DNA from: Kofleriaceae bacterium
GTDB lineage: Bacteria > Myxococcota_A > Polyangia > Haliangiales > Haliangiaceae
Reading direction: 5' to 3'
DNA: 64,000 bases
Assembly: GCA_018058095.1 (NCBI GenBank)
Contig: JAGPCO010000004.1
Coordinates: 62,001-126,000, forward strand
Shown: piece by piece, positions 7,793 through 16,898 of the stretch
How positions within the stretch are numbered: position 1 is the stretch's first letter
Layout of the letters: every line of letters starts with the position of its first letter
Made by a program: the position numbers and the translations under genes
The notes under the pieces: model-generated
Told to the model about the DNA's origin: nothing
What the model saw: only the letters and a program-made list of their open reading frames with translations
The model's database searches: none

Positions 7793-8746
7793 ATGACCAT
7801 GACCCCGACCTTCGCACTGCAGCAATCCGGGTCCAGTCGCCCTTCGTTCCCCGGGCTCGGCGCGCTGGTGCTGGTGCTAGTGCTGGTGGCGGCGTGTGGC
7901 GAGGGTGGCGACGGCGCCCGCTGCGAGCGGGACGAGCAGTGCGCGTCGGGGTTCTGCCGGGCCGACGGCACCTGCGCGCCCGAGGGCCCGGACGCCGGCG
8001 CCGGCGTCGACGCCGATCCGGCCCAGCCCGACGGCGCGACCGGCGCGTGTGCGCCCGACAACGACCGCATCGTGTCGCGCGACGAGGTGCCGCTCGAGGC
8101 CGGGCGTAGCGCGCGCTTCCGGGTCGCCCTCGACGCCACCATCGACTCGGCTGGCACCATGATGGTCGACGGCACCCGGCGCTGGGCCCTCGGTCAGACC
8201 CTGGCCGGCGACGCCGACGTCGAGCTGACCCTGCTGGCCCCGGCCGGGCAGTGGTGGGCGCCCGAGTTCCCGGCCGCGACCTACGCCGCGCCGCTGTCGG
8301 CCGAGTCTGACCTCCTCGGGGTGTTCGAGGTGAGCGCGACCCAGGTCCGCCTGCTCGGCGTCGTCAGCCCGAGCGCCGGCCTGACCCGGACCGAGCTGAG
8401 CTACGACCCGCCGGTGCCGGTCCTGCAGCTGCCGCTGACCACCACCTCGCGCTGGATGGTGAGCTCGACGGTGTCGGGCCTGGCCACCGGCGTGTTGTCG
8501 GTCTACAGCGAGGACTACACCTTCGCGGTCGACGCCGTCGGCGCGTTGACCACGCCGTACGGCGAGTTCCCGGTGCTGCGGGTCGCCAGCGACCTCGAGC
8601 GCACCGTCGGCGTGTTGACCACGCCGCGTCGGAGCTTCGCGTTCGTGGCCGAGTGCTTCGGCACCGTCGCCACGGTGGTGTCGCAGGACTTCGAGGACGG
8701 CCGCGAGTTCACCGACGCGGCCGAGGTGCGGAGGCTGGCGCCGTGA
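7793..8746 (+). CDS. lipoprotein, paralogue of the one at 11487
   Basis: A 317-residue lipoprotein: the lipobox ..LVLVAAC follows a Leu/Val-rich signal, then a short cysteine-rich repeat (CERDEQCASGFC..GTC) and an acidic linker. ATG 7799 is an alternative start with better spacing from the weak AGGA site. From residue ~85 the sequence aligns end to end with the lipoprotein at 11487: both share PD.D..(I/V)...E(V/L)P, a middle P.PVP.L.LPLT segment, and an FxFECFG...RRLA ending. I do not recognise the fold. As first gene behind the PhaR-type promoter, and within an operon ending in phaC, it may be a periplasm-facing component of PHA turnover; that is inference. Confidence 0.7.
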   Translation: MTMTPTFALQQSGSSRPSFPGLGALVLVLVLVAACGEGGDGARCERDEQCASGFCRADGTCAPEGPDAGAGVDADPAQPDGATGACAPDNDRIVSRDEVPLEAGRSARFRVALDATIDSAGTMMVDGTRRWALGQTLAGDADVELTLLAPAGQWWAPEFPAATYAAPLSAESDLLGVFEVSATQVRLLGVVSPSAGLTRTELSYDPPVPVLQLPLTTTSRWMVSSTVSGLATGVLSVYSEDYTFAVDAVGALTTPYGEFPVLRVASDLERTVGVLTTPRRSFAFVAECFGTVATVVSQDFEDGREFTDAAEVRRLAP

Positions 8747-9783
8747 ACCCGCTCCGCGGCCAGCGCGCCTGGCGCGGCCTGCGCGGCCCGCTGCTGGTCC
8801 TCGCGCTCGCGCTGGCGGCCGGGTGCCCGCGCTTTCACGCCGGGCCGCCACCCGGCGCGCCGGCCACCGCCCGCTTCGTCGAGGTCGACGGGGTCGCCCT
8901 GCACACCCGTGTCGCCGGGTCTGGGCCGGCCGTGCTGTTCATCCACGGCTACGCGTCGTCGATGGAGATGTGGCGCGGCGTCTTCGAGCGGGTCGCGCGC
9001 GACCACCGCGCCATCGCCGTCGACCTCAAGGGCTTCGGCTGGAGCGCCCGCCCGCCCGGCGACTACTCGCCGCCGGCGCAGGCCGCGCTGGTGTGGAAGG
9101 TGCTCGACAAGCTCGGGGTCGACGACGTCACCATCGTCGGCCACTCGTGGGGCTCGTCGGTCAGCCTGGCCATGGCGCTGTCGGCCCCGGCGCGGGTCCG
9201 CCGCATCGCCCTGTACGACGCCTACGTGTACGAGGAGCAGGTCCCGAGCTTCTTCCGCTGGGCCCGGCTCGGCGGCGTCGGCGAGGTGCTGTTCGGGCTG
9301 TTCTACCGGCAGCGGCTCGACGAGCGGGCGCCGCTGGCCTATCACGACCCGCGCTTCGTGACCCAGCGCCGGGTCGACGCGCTCGAGCGTGAGGCGGCGC
9401 GGCCCGGCACCACCGCGGCGGCCCTGGCGGCGGCGCGCGGGCAGCGCTTCGCGGCGGTCAGCGCGCGCTACCGCACGATCAGCGCGCCGACCCTGCTGCT
9501 GTGGGGCGCCGAGGACGAGGTCACGCCGCTGCGGTTCGGCCAGCGGCTGGCCGGCGAGCTGCCCGACGCCCGCCTGGTCGTGTTCCCGCAGTGTGGCCAC
9601 GTGCCGATGCTGGAGGCGCGGACCGCGTCGACGCGCGAGCTGCTGGCGTTCCTCGCCGCCGAGGCCGCGCCGGCGCCGGCGCGAGACACCGACGGGCAGG
9701 TCGCCCCGGACCGAGCCGTCTCGGACCCGGTCCCGGCGCCGTCGGATCCCGCTCCGGCGCCGAGCGAGCAGGTGACGCCATGA
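8743..9783 (+). CDS. lipoprotein alpha/beta hydrolase
   Basis: A 346-residue protein from GTG 8743, overlapping the previous stop (GTGA). The signal ends LALALAAGC, so it is lipid-anchored. The hydrolase domain shows FIHGYASSMEMW (oxyanion loop), GHSWGSS with the nucleophile Ser at about residue 138, GAEDEVTP (Asp) and CGHVPMLE (His). The last ~35 residues are a Pro/Ala/Asp-rich disordered tail. The family includes esterases, haloalkane dehalogenase-like enzymes and some oligomer hydrolases. Position in a PHA-controlled operon suggests an ester substrate such as hydroxyalkanoate oligomers, but this is not shown by the sequence. Confidence 0.8.
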   Translation: MNPLRGQRAWRGLRGPLLVLALALAAGCPRFHAGPPPGAPATARFVEVDGVALHTRVAGSGPAVLFIHGYASSMEMWRGVFERVARDHRAIAVDLKGFGWSARPPGDYSPPAQAALVWKVLDKLGVDDVTIVGHSWGSSVSLAMALSAPARVRRIALYDAYVYEEQVPSFFRWARLGGVGEVLFGLFYRQRLDERAPLAYHDPRFVTQRRVDALEREAARPGTTAAALAAARGQRFAAVSARYRTISAPTLLLWGAEDEVTPLRFGQRLAGELPDARLVVFPQCGHVPMLEARTASTRELLAFLAAEAAPAPARDTDGQVAPDRAVSDPVPAPSDPAPAPSEQVTP

Positions 9784-11486
9784 CCCGCGCGCGCCTCGCC
9801 ACGGCGGCGCTGGCCGGGCTGGTGCTGGCGCCGACGGCGCACGCCGACGAAGGCGCACCGCCACCGCCGGCGGCCGAGGCCACCGACGCGGCGGCCGACG
9901 ACCTGGCGCCACCACCCCGGACCCAGCTCGAGGCGTGGGACCTGCCGCCGGGCGCCGACCTGGCCGCCCTCGGCGCCGAACTCACGCCGCGTCGCTACGC
10001 CGCGCCGCGTGATCACACCGAGCTGGTGGTGACCGGCGCGCTGCGCGTGCGCGGCGTGGCCCGCTACAACCACGACCTCGACGCCGGCCTCGACGCCGCC
10101 GGCCAGCCGCTGTACCCGGTGCCGCCCGGCGGCGGGCAGTGGACCGACAGCGGCGACCTGCGGGCTCGCACCGACCTCGCGTTCTACGCCGCCGGCGTCG
10201 GCGTGGCGGTCAAGGCGCGCATCGACTGGCTCGACGACGTCGGGCTGGGCGCCGATCCGGTCGCCGGCACCGGCCGGGCGCCGACGCCGACGGTGTCGCC
10301 CGGACAACGCTCGACCCGGGCGGTCTCCATCGAGCGCGCGTGGGGCGAGGTGCTGACCCCGCTCGGCGTGCTTGCGGCCGGCCGGATGGGCGCGCACTTC
10401 GGCCTGGGCATGGTCGCCAGCGGCGGCGACTGCGACGACTGCAGCGGCGGCGACGCCGCCGACCGCCTGGCCTTCGTCAGCCCGCTGCTCGGTCACCTGG
10501 TGGCGGTCTCGTACGACCTGACCGCGTCGGGGCCGTTCACGGCCAACCGGGCCGAGGACGCGGTGATCGACGTCGAGCCGTCCGACGACGTCCGGACCTG
10601 GACCGGCGCCCTGCTGCGGGTGGCGGCGCCGGCGACCCGCCTGCGCCGGGCCGAGGCCGGGCGGCTCACGCTCGAGTACGCGGCCTACCTGACCCGGCGC
10701 ACCCAGGATCGCGACGTGCCGGCCAGCTACCTGCCGGTGGCCGGCACCGGCGTGGTCGACGGCGTCGGCCCGGGCGAGCTGGTCGCGCGTGGCTTCGTCG
10801 CCACCTCGGTCGGCGGCTGGCTGCGCGTGACCACGGCGCGCTGGCGGGTCGAGGCCGAGGTCGCCGCGCTGCGGGCTCGGGTGGCCCAGCCCTCGCTCAT
10901 CCCTGGCGTCGAGCTGACCCAGGCCGCGACCTCGCGCCAGCTCGGGCTGGCGGTGCAGACCGAGCTGCGCCTGGGCCCCGCCGCCGTCGGGCTCGACGGC
11001 GGGCTGGCCTCGGGCGACGACGCGCCCGGGTTCGGCGCCTTTCCGGAGCCCGGCGCGCCGGCGGCGGCGGCCGGGGCGCTCGACGGGCCGCAGGCGTCGT
11101 TCCCGCGCGACACCACCGTCGACAACTTCCACTTCCACCCCGACTACCACGTCGACCAGATCCTGTTCCGCGAGATCATCGGCACGGTCACCGACGCGGT
11201 GTACCTGCGGCCGCACGCGGCGGTGACCGTGCTCGACCTCGGCCACGGCAGGCTCGAGGCCGGCGCCGCGCTCATCGCCTCGTGGGCCATGGCCGCGGCG
11301 TCGACGCCGAGCGGCGCGGCCGGGCTGGGCGTCGAGGTCGACCCGTGGCTGGCCTACCGCAGCCGGGACGGCCTGCGGGTGGCGGTCGAGGCCGGCGTGT
11401 TGCTGCCCGGCCCGGGCTTCGATCGGCCCGGGCAGGCCGCCGGCACCGCGAGCGCGCTGCGAGCGCGGGTGGGGTTTCACTTTTAG
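9780..11486 (+). CDS. outer-membrane beta-barrel protein, TIGR04551-like
   Basis: A 568-residue protein from ATG 9780, which overlaps the preceding stop (ATGA). It has a signal peptide (cleavage after THAHA-like ..PTAHA) and alternating hydrophobic segments along its length, ending in ..ALRARVGFHF with a terminal Phe, as outer-membrane barrels do. The segment ERAWGEVLTPLGVLAAGRMGAHFGLGM followed by GGDCDDCSGGDAADR strongly recalls the myxobacterial TIGR04551 family of uncharacterised outer-membrane proteins. It is flanked by two paralogous lipoproteins, which may be its periplasmic or surface partners. Transport or adhesion are both possible. Confidence 0.7.
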   Translation: MTRARLATAALAGLVLAPTAHADEGAPPPPAAEATDAAADDLAPPPRTQLEAWDLPPGADLAALGAELTPRRYAAPRDHTELVVTGALRVRGVARYNHDLDAGLDAAGQPLYPVPPGGGQWTDSGDLRARTDLAFYAAGVGVAVKARIDWLDDVGLGADPVAGTGRAPTPTVSPGQRSTRAVSIERAWGEVLTPLGVLAAGRMGAHFGLGMVASGGDCDDCSGGDAADRLAFVSPLLGHLVAVSYDLTASGPFTANRAEDAVIDVEPSDDVRTWTGALLRVAAPATRLRRAEAGRLTLEYAAYLTRRTQDRDVPASYLPVAGTGVVDGVGPGELVARGFVATSVGGWLRVTTARWRVEAEVAALRARVAQPSLIPGVELTQAATSRQLGLAVQTELRLGPAAVGLDGGLASGDDAPGFGAFPEPGAPAAAAGALDGPQASFPRDTTVDNFHFHPDYHVDQILFREIIGTVTDAVYLRPHAAVTVLDLGHGRLEAGAALIASWAMAAASTPSGAAGLGVEVDPWLAYRSRDGLRVAVEAGVLLPGPGFDRPGQAAGTASALRARVGFHF

Positions 11487-12335
11487 ATGTCGACCATGCT
11501 CCGCACCACCGCGCTGTCGACCATGCTCCGCACCACCGCGCTGTCGACCCTGCTGCTGGGCGGGCTGGGCTGCGTCGACAACACGACGCCGCCGGGCCAG
11601 CCGCCGCCGAGCGCGGCGGTCGGCTGCGTGCCCGACCGCGACGGCGTGATCACCGCGGCCGAGCTGCCGGTCGCGACCGACGTGGCGCTCGCGTACTACA
11701 CGTCGCCGGCCGGGGCGACCCGGACCATCGACCTCGCCGTCGCCGGCGACCCGCCGCGCTGGGACCTGTCGAGCGAGGAGCCCGACGACGAGCGGGTCGA
11801 TCTGGTCGCCACCCCCCTCGGCGCGCAGTGGTACGCCGACCAGTTCCCGGGCGGCCAGTTCGTGGCCGCGGCCGGGCCTGGCCTCGACGCCATCTATCAC
11901 AAGGACGACGCCGCGCTGTGGCTGCACGGCACCGCGTCGACCGAGCCGATGCCGGCCAGTGGCCGCACCCTGGTCCGCTACACCAGCCCGGTGCCGGCGT
12001 TGCGCCTGCCGCTGACGGTCGGCGACGTCGACCAGACGGTGGCGGCGATCTCCGACGGCGTGGTGCTCGGCCTGCCGTTCCTCGGCGAGGATCGCTACGC
12101 GGTCGAGGTGGTCGCGGCCGGGCGACTCGACCTGCCGTACGTGCGCTTCTCGCCGGCCCTGCTGGTGCGGACCCAGGTCGTGCGCGCCGCCAGCAGCGGC
12201 GGCGCCACCACCTCGCGCCGCAGCGCGTCCTTCCTGTTCGAGTGCTTCGGCGAGATCACCCGCGCCGACAGCCAGCCTGACGAACCCGCCGCCGACTTCA
12301 CCGTCGCGGCCAGCCTGCGCCGCCTGGCGCTGTGA
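11487..12335 (+). CDS. lipoprotein, paralogue of the one at 7793
   Basis: A 282-residue lipoprotein with lipobox LLGGLGC. The N-terminus is distorted by a perfect 27-bp in-frame tandem repeat, so MLRTTALST appears twice and three ATG codons (11487, 11496, 11523) could start the protein; the third gives a normal-length signal. The body aligns with the lipoprotein at 7793 (PDRDGVITAAELP, TSPVPALRLPLT, FLFECFGEI..LRRLA) but lacks its cysteine-rich linker. It lies directly after the barrel gene. The paralogues enclosing the barrel suggest an envelope complex. Confidence 0.7.
   Translation: MSTMLRTTALSTMLRTTALSTLLLGGLGCVDNTTPPGQPPPSAAVGCVPDRDGVITAAELPVATDVALAYYTSPAGATRTIDLAVAGDPPRWDLSSEEPDDERVDLVATPLGAQWYADQFPGGQFVAAAGPGLDAIYHKDDAALWLHGTASTEPMPASGRTLVRYTSPVPALRLPLTVGDVDQTVAAISDGVVLGLPFLGEDRYAVEVVAAGRLDLPYVRFSPALLVRTQVVRAASSGGATTSRRSASFLFECFGEITRADSQPDEPAADFTVAASLRRLAL
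11490..11543 (+). repeat. perfect 27-bp tandem repeat (2 units) in a lipoprotein signal sequence
   Basis: Two identical 27-base units, beginning TCGACCATGCTCC, sit at 11490-11516 and 11517-11543 and preserve frame. Each unit contains one ATG, so copy number changes the length of the N-region and the number of possible starts. Recent slippage is the simplest origin. Confidence 0.9.
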
Positions 12336-12664
12336 CCAACCTGACCGAGCCGACCCCGAAGGAGCACGTGATGATGAACGCCTGGGACATGTGGAAGAAG
12401 GGTTTCGCGGTGTGGGAGCAGACCACCGCCAAGTACCTCGAGCAGGTGATGTCGAACCCGGCCGTGCTCGGCCCGGCCGGCACCATGCTGACCGCGGCGA
12501 TGAAGACCAAGGCTGCGACCGACCGCGCCGTGTCGACCTGGTGGGCCACCATCGGCCTGCCGACCCGGCGCGACCAGGAGCGCTCGCTGCACAAGCTCAA
12601 CCAGCTCGAGAGTCGCCTGCTCGACCTCGAGGAGCGGCTGGCCGACACGGGCCGCGGCAACTAG
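12332..12664 (+). CDS. small phasin / PhaE-like protein
   Basis: A 110-residue helical protein; GTG 12332 overlaps the previous stop, but ATG 12371 (MMNAWDMWKKGF) is a possible start with an AAGGAG site just before it. The part NAWDMWKKGFAVWEQTTAKYLEQ and the C-terminal LPTRRDQERSLHKLNQLESRL with a heptad pattern resemble the C-terminal region of PhaE, the class III synthase subunit, and phasins. No signal peptide. It is two genes before phaC copy 2, mirroring the small gene before phaC copy 1. A role as synthase partner or granule coat protein is inferred. Confidence 0.65.
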   Translation: MTNLTEPTPKEHVMMNAWDMWKKGFAVWEQTTAKYLEQVMSNPAVLGPAGTMLTAAMKTKAATDRAVSTWWATIGLPTRRDQERSLHKLNQLESRLLDLEERLADTGRGN

Positions 12665-12706
12665 GCCGACGCGCCGGACCCAACGCGACGATCGACGGAG
12701 GCGGCG

Positions 12707-14362
12707 ATGGACGTTTCGACCTTGAACCTCGAGCTGGCACCGGCGCCGTGTGTGGTGCTGGAGCGCGCGCGTAACCACCCCGAGCGGATCCGGTTCCGGG
12801 TCCGGCGCGGCGAGGCCTGGCACGACGTCAGCTGGGGCCGGTTCGCCGACGAGCTGCGCGCGTGTACGCGCTGGTTGATCGACCACGGCCTGGTCCCGGG
12901 CCAGGTCGCCGCGGTGTACGCCGCCAGCTCGGTCGAGTGGGCGGTGGCGGCGCTGGCCATCCAGGCCGCCGGTGGCGTGCTGGTGCCGGTGTACCCGGCG
13001 TCGACCGCCGAGCAGGCCGGCTACGTGCTCGAGCACGCCGATGCCCGCGTGGTGTTCGTGGCCGGGCGCGAGCAGCGCGCGCGCCTGGGCGAGCTGCGCG
13101 CGCGCCTGCCGGCGCTGGGCGCGGTGGTCGCCATGGACACCCGCGAGCCCGCGGCCGACGCCGTGAGCTGGGGCGAGGTGCTGGCCGCCGGCGCCGCCGA
13201 TCGGGCCACGCCGGCGCTGGTCGACCAGCGCCTGGCCGCGGTCGACCTCGACGCGCCCGGCTTCATGCTGTACACGAGCGGCACCTCGGGGCCGCCCAAG
13301 GGCGTGCCGCTGACCCACCGCAACGTCGGCGTCAACGCGCGCGATTGGCTGGTCAACAACAGCCCGGGCATCGAGGATGGCGACCGCGACCTGCTGTGGC
13401 TGCCCTTCTCGCACATCTTCGGCTTCGGCGAGCTGTGCCTTGGCAACACCCTGGGCTGGGTCAGCGCGCTGGTGTCACCGTCGGAGGTCATGCCGACCTT
13501 CGCCGAGGTGGCGCCGCACGTCTTCATGAGCGTGCCGGCGTACTGGGAGAAACTGGCGCGCGCGGTGCTGGCCGAGCCGGGCTGCGCCGGCGAGGCCGTC
13601 GGCGCCGCCGCGCCGCCGGCGCTGACCGCGGCCCGACGCGCCGCGCTGGCGCGCCTGACCGGCGGCAACCTGCGCTTCGGCCTGTCGGGCGGCGCCGGCC
13701 TCAAGGTCGAGATCAAGGAGCTGCTGCGCGACTGTGGCCTGGTCGTCATCGAGGGCTACGGCCTGACCGAGACCTCGCCGACCCTGACCATCAACCACCC
13801 GCACGACTACCGGTTCGACACCGTCGGCCGGCCGCTGCCGTCGGTCGAGCTGCGCCTGGCCGACGACGGCGAGATCCTGGCGCGTGGCCCCAGCGTGTTC
13901 GCCGGCTACCACAAGGACCCGGCCGCCACCGCCGCCGCCTTCACCGCCGACGGCTGGTTCAAGACCGGCGACATCGGCCGCTGGACCGAGGACGGCTTCC
14001 TGCAGATCGTCGACCGCAAGAAGGACATCCTGGTCACCGCCGGGGGCAAGAACGTGCCGCCGGCCAACATCGAGGCCCGCTTCACCGACGATCCGGTCAT
14101 CGAGCGGGTGGTGGTGTACGGCGACGCCCGGCCCTACCTGGTGGCGGCGATCTGGCCGGTCGACGGGGCCGAGCCGGCGGCGATCGCGGCCCGGGTCGCC
14201 GCGGTCAACGCCCAGCTCGCCTCGTTCGAGTCGATCAAGAAGTTCTGGGTCGCCGACGAGCCGCTGTCGGTCGAGGCCGGCCTGCTCACGTCGTCGCTCA
14301 AGCTCAAGCGCAAGGCGGTGTACGAGCGCTACCGGGTTCGCTTCGAGGAGCTGTACGCGTGA
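12707..14362 (+). CDS. AMP-forming acyl-CoA synthetase (long-chain fatty acid-CoA ligase type)
   Basis: A 551-residue ANL-family enzyme. Motifs in order: [16 protein letters not shown] (P-loop, about residues 188-203), [10 protein letters not shown] (about 348-357), [22 protein letters not shown] (about 415-436) and [11 protein letters not shown] with the hinge region. It has a GGAGG ribosome site 6 bases before ATG. It activates a carboxylic acid to the CoA thioester with ATP. The domain order fits FadD15-like ligases. In this operon it probably supplies hydroxyacyl-CoA or fatty acyl-CoA to the PHA pathway or recycles hydroxy acids released from the polymer. It overlaps phaC copy 2 by 4 bases. 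Confidence 0.88.
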   Translation: MDVSTLNLELAPAPCVVLERARNHPERIRFRVRRGEAWHDVSWGRFADELRACTRWLIDHGLVPGQVAAVYAASSVEWAVAALAIQAAGGVLVPVYPASTAEQAGYVLEHADARVVFVAGREQRARLGELRARLPALGAVVAMDTREPAADAVSWGEVLAAGAADRATPALVDQRLAAVDLDAPGFMLYTSGTSGPPKGVPLTHRNVGVNARDWLVNNSPGIEDGDRDLLWLPFSHIFGFGELCLGNTLGWVSALVSPSEVMPTFAEVAPHVFMSVPAYWEKLARAVLAEPGCAGEAVGAAAPPALTAARRAALARLTGGNLRFGLSGGAGLKVEIKELLRDCGLVVIEGYGLTETSPTLTINHPHDYRFDTVGRPLPSVELRLADDGEILARGPSVFAGYHKDPAATAAAFTADGWFKTGDIGRWTEDGFLQIVDRKKDILVTAGGKNVPPANIEARFTDDPVIERVVVYGDARPYLVAAIWPVDGAEPAAIAARVAAVNAQLASFESIKKFWVADEPLSVEAGLLTSSLKLKRKAVYERYRVRFEELYA

Positions 14363-15474
14363 GCGGCGCGCGTGACGGCAAGGCGAGCGGGCGCGGGCCG
14401 GTGGCCAGCCTGGCCGCGTTGTGGCGGCGCAGCCGGACTGGCCTGCCCGCCGTCGGCCAGACCCCGGCCGACGTGGTCTGGAGCGAGAACAAGTGGCGCC
14501 TCCTGCGCTACCGGGCCAGCGCGGCGCGCCGGTTCCGCACCCCGATCCTGCTGGTGCCGTCGCTGATCAACCGCTGGTACGTGCTCGACCTGCAGCCCGG
14601 GCGCAGCTTCGCCGAGTACCTGGTGGCGCAGGGCCACGACGTCTTCATCATCGACTGGGGCACGCCGAGCGCCGAGGACCGCTTCCTGACCTGGGACGAC
14701 GTGTGTGGCCGCTACCTCGGTCGGGCCGTGCGCCAGGCCGCGCGCCACGGCGCCGACGGCGTGGTCCACCTGCTCGGCTACTGCCTGGGCGGCACGCTCA
14801 CCACCGTGTACACCGCGGCGTTCCCGGCCGAGGTGGCGTCGATGGTGGCGCTGGCCGCGCCGATCGACTTCGCGCAGGCCGGCCTCATGGCGACCTGGAC
14901 CCGCGCGCCTGGCTTCGAGGTCGGCGCCCTCGTCGACGGTTTCGGCAACGTGCCATGGCCGCTCATGCAGGCCTCGTTCCACCTGCTGCGGCCGACCCAG
15001 AACGCGGCCAAGGCGGTCGCCATCCTCGACCGCGCCTGGGACGACGAGTTCCTCGACGGCCTGCTGGCGACCGAGCGCTGGGGCAACGACAACGTGTCGT
15101 TCCCGGGCGCGTGTTACCGGCAGTACATCGACGACCTGTACCGCGGCAACAAGCTGGTGGCCGGCACCATGAGCCTGCTCGGCCGGCCGGCCCGGCTGGA
15201 GGACGTCGACTGCCCGCTGCTGGTGGTCAGCTTCGGCCACGACCACATCGTGCCGGAGGCGTCGGCCACCGCGCTGCTCGGCGCGGTGTCCAGCCCCGAC
15301 CGCGCCCACCTGTCGCTCGGCGGCGGCCACGTCGGCGCCGTGGTGTCGCGCAAGGCGGCGACCGGGCTGTGGCCGCAGCTGTCGGCGTGGTGGGCCGCGC
15401 GCGACGACGACGCCAGCCGGGGCCTGGGCGACGCGGTGGTCGACGCCGTGGCGCCGGCCCCGCCGCCGGCCTAG
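14359..15474 (+). CDS. phaC: class III-type PHA synthase PhaC (second copy)
   Basis: A 371-residue protein from GTG 14359 (GTGA overlap with the ligase stop). GYCLGG holds the nucleophile C142; D295 (GHDHIVP) and H324 (GGGHVG) complete the triad. [17 protein letters not shown] and [11 protein letters not shown] are shared with the first copy. Sequence divergence from it suggests different substrate preference or timing rather than recent duplication. It is last in the plus-strand operon. Its stop codon TAG is part of the CTAG that opens the 119-bp repeat, so the terminal hairpin of the repeat may act as the mRNA 3' end. Confidence 0.9.
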   Translation: MSGARDGKASGRGPVASLAALWRRSRTGLPAVGQTPADVVWSENKWRLLRYRASAARRFRTPILLVPSLINRWYVLDLQPGRSFAEYLVAQGHDVFIIDWGTPSAEDRFLTWDDVCGRYLGRAVRQAARHGADGVVHLLGYCLGGTLTTVYTAAFPAEVASMVALAAPIDFAQAGLMATWTRAPGFEVGALVDGFGNVPWPLMQASFHLLRPTQNAAKAVAILDRAWDDEFLDGLLATERWGNDNVSFPGACYRQYIDDLYRGNKLVAGTMSLLGRPARLEDVDCPLLVVSFGHDHIVPEASATALLGAVSSPDRAHLSLGGGHVGAVVSRKAATGLWPQLSAWWAARDDDASRGLGDAVVDAVAPAPPPA

Positions 15475-15589
15475 CAGGATGCTGAAGAAGCATCCTGCTA
15501 GTCAGCTTCTGATCTCGCAGCCTGCTGAAAACACGGAGCCCGTCCCGTCGGCTGGAGCCGCCGGCACGGGTTGTTCAGCAGCCTGCTAG
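15471..15589 (-). repeat. 119-bp structured dispersed repeat, copy 2
   Basis: This is the inverted-orientation partner of 257-375. It opens with a perfect hairpin, CTAGCAGGATGCT-GAAGA-AGCATCCTGCTAG (15471-15501), contains the central CCGTGCCGGC/CCGACGGGACGG inverted repeat, and closes with GCCTGCTAG at 15581-15589. Both ends are CTAG. The first CTAG supplies the stop codon of phaC copy 2. Confidence 0.85.
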
Positions 15590-15612
15590 CCATCGTCATC
15601 GTGCGCGGGCAC

Positions 15613-15629
15613 GCCCGGCCTCGCCGGGC
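15613..15629. other. short perfect hairpin GCCCGGC-CTC-GCCGGGC
   Basis: A 7-bp stem with a 3-base loop lies between the 119-bp repeat and the methyltransferase gene, just before a possible -10 element TATACT (15637-15642). There is no T-tract. It may mark the end of the PHA operon transcript or be chance in this GC context. The rest of the 241-base gap holds only the repeat and this short promoter-like stretch. Confidence 0.35.
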
Positions 15630-15715
15630 GGCGGCCTATACTGCCGGGGCGTGGATCCCGATCGGGCCTTCATCGTCGATGAAACCGGTCGGATCATCGA
15701 ACTCTGGAGAACGCC

Positions 15716-16885
15716 ATGACCGAGCTCACGCTGCCTGCCCCCGCCGCCACCTTCGTCCGCGCCGGGGGCCTCGACGTTGAGTGGCGGGCGGTCGACCCCG
15801 CGGTTCCAGCCGGCGCCAGCGTGCGGCTGGTCGACGTCGATGGCGTCGAGCTCGGCCTGGCCCTGGCCGACCCCGACAACCAGCGCCTGCGCCTGCTGGT
15901 GCGGGCCGCCGACGGCCTGACCCGCGTCGATGGCACGGTGCTGGCGCTGCGGCTGGAGCGGGCCATGGCGCTGCGGACCCGGCTCGGGCTGCCCGGCGCC
16001 GACGCCGCCTACCGCCTCCTCAACGGCGCGGGCGACGGCGTGCCCGGCTTCACCTGCGACGTGTACGGCCGCTTCGCGGTCATCCACGCCTACGCCCCGG
16101 CCCTGGTCCCGCTGGCCCGGGTCCTGGCCGAGGCGGTGCGCGGCTTCGCCCGCGTCGACGGTGTGGTGATCAAGACCCGGACCCGCGGCGGCGCCGACGA
16201 CGTGGCGCACGAGGTGGTGGGGACGGCGCCGCCCGACCAGCACGTCGCGCGCGAGCGCGGCGTGCCGTACCAGCTGCACCTGCAGCGCGGCCTCAACGTC
16301 GGCCTGTTCACCGACATGCGGCAACACCGCGACCTGCTGGCGCCGCTGGCGGCCGGGGCGCGGGTCCTCAACCTGTTCTCGTACACCGGCGCGTTCAGCG
16401 TGGCGTGCGCCCGCGCCGGCGCCGCCAGCGTGGTCAGCGTCGACACCTCGCCCGGCGTGCACGCCTGGGCCCAGGCCAACTTCCGCCTGTCCGAGCTGGC
16501 GGACGACCGCAAGCGCTGGCGGTTCGAGGCCGGCGACGCCGTGCGTTTCCTGGCCCGGGCCGAGCGCGAGCGCGAGCGGTACGACCTGGTGATCATAGAC
16601 CCGCCGACGTTCTCGACCGCACGCGGCGCGCCGTGGACGGTCGACCGCGACTACCCGCCGCTCATCGCCCAGGCCCTCGGCGTCATCCCCGACGGGGGCC
16701 TGGTGTGGCTGGCGTGTAACACCCACGACGGCGTCGCCCTCGGCAAGCTGGTCGGGCGTGCCGTCGGCAGCGCCGGCCGCCCGGCCACCGTGCTGAGCGA
16801 GGGTGGCCTGCCGCCCGACTACCCGACGGTGCCGGCCCAGCCCAAGGACCGCTACCTGCAGACCATGCTGCTGCGCGTCGGCTGA
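15716..16885 (+). CDS. class I rRNA cytosine-C5 methyltransferase, RlmI-like
   Basis: A 389-residue protein. The N-terminal ~70 residues form a PUA-like region. The RlmI/RlmK core is clear: DGVPGFTCDVYG, then VNVGLFTDMRQHRDLL, SAM motif I LNLFSYTGAFSVACARAG (about residues 220-237), VDTSPG, and DLVIIDPPTFS (motif IV). NTHDGV in place of the usual SCS..(hits) C-terminal motif retains CNTH. It probably methylates 23S rRNA C1962 or a nearby base. ATG is preceded by GGAG at good spacing. It stands alone, convergent with the ABC transporter genes. Confidence 0.8.
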   Translation: MTELTLPAPAATFVRAGGLDVEWRAVDPAVPAGASVRLVDVDGVELGLALADPDNQRLRLLVRAADGLTRVDGTVLALRLERAMALRTRLGLPGADAAYRLLNGAGDGVPGFTCDVYGRFAVIHAYAPALVPLARVLAEAVRGFARVDGVVIKTRTRGGADDVAHEVVGTAPPDQHVARERGVPYQLHLQRGLNVGLFTDMRQHRDLLAPLAAGARVLNLFSYTGAFSVACARAGAASVVSVDTSPGVHAWAQANFRLSELADDRKRWRFEAGDAVRFLARAERERERYDLVIIDPPTFSTARGAPWTVDRDYPPLIAQALGVIPDGGLVWLACNTHDGVALGKLVGRAVGSAGRPATVLSEGGLPPDYPTVPAQPKDRYLQTMLLRVG

Positions 16886-16898
16886 CGGCGGCCGACGC

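Noticed and set aside
9468-11927. 819-residue minus-strand ORF opposite the outer-membrane gene
   Set aside because: No domain, biased composition, and it overlaps a plus-strand operon with coupled starts and stops.
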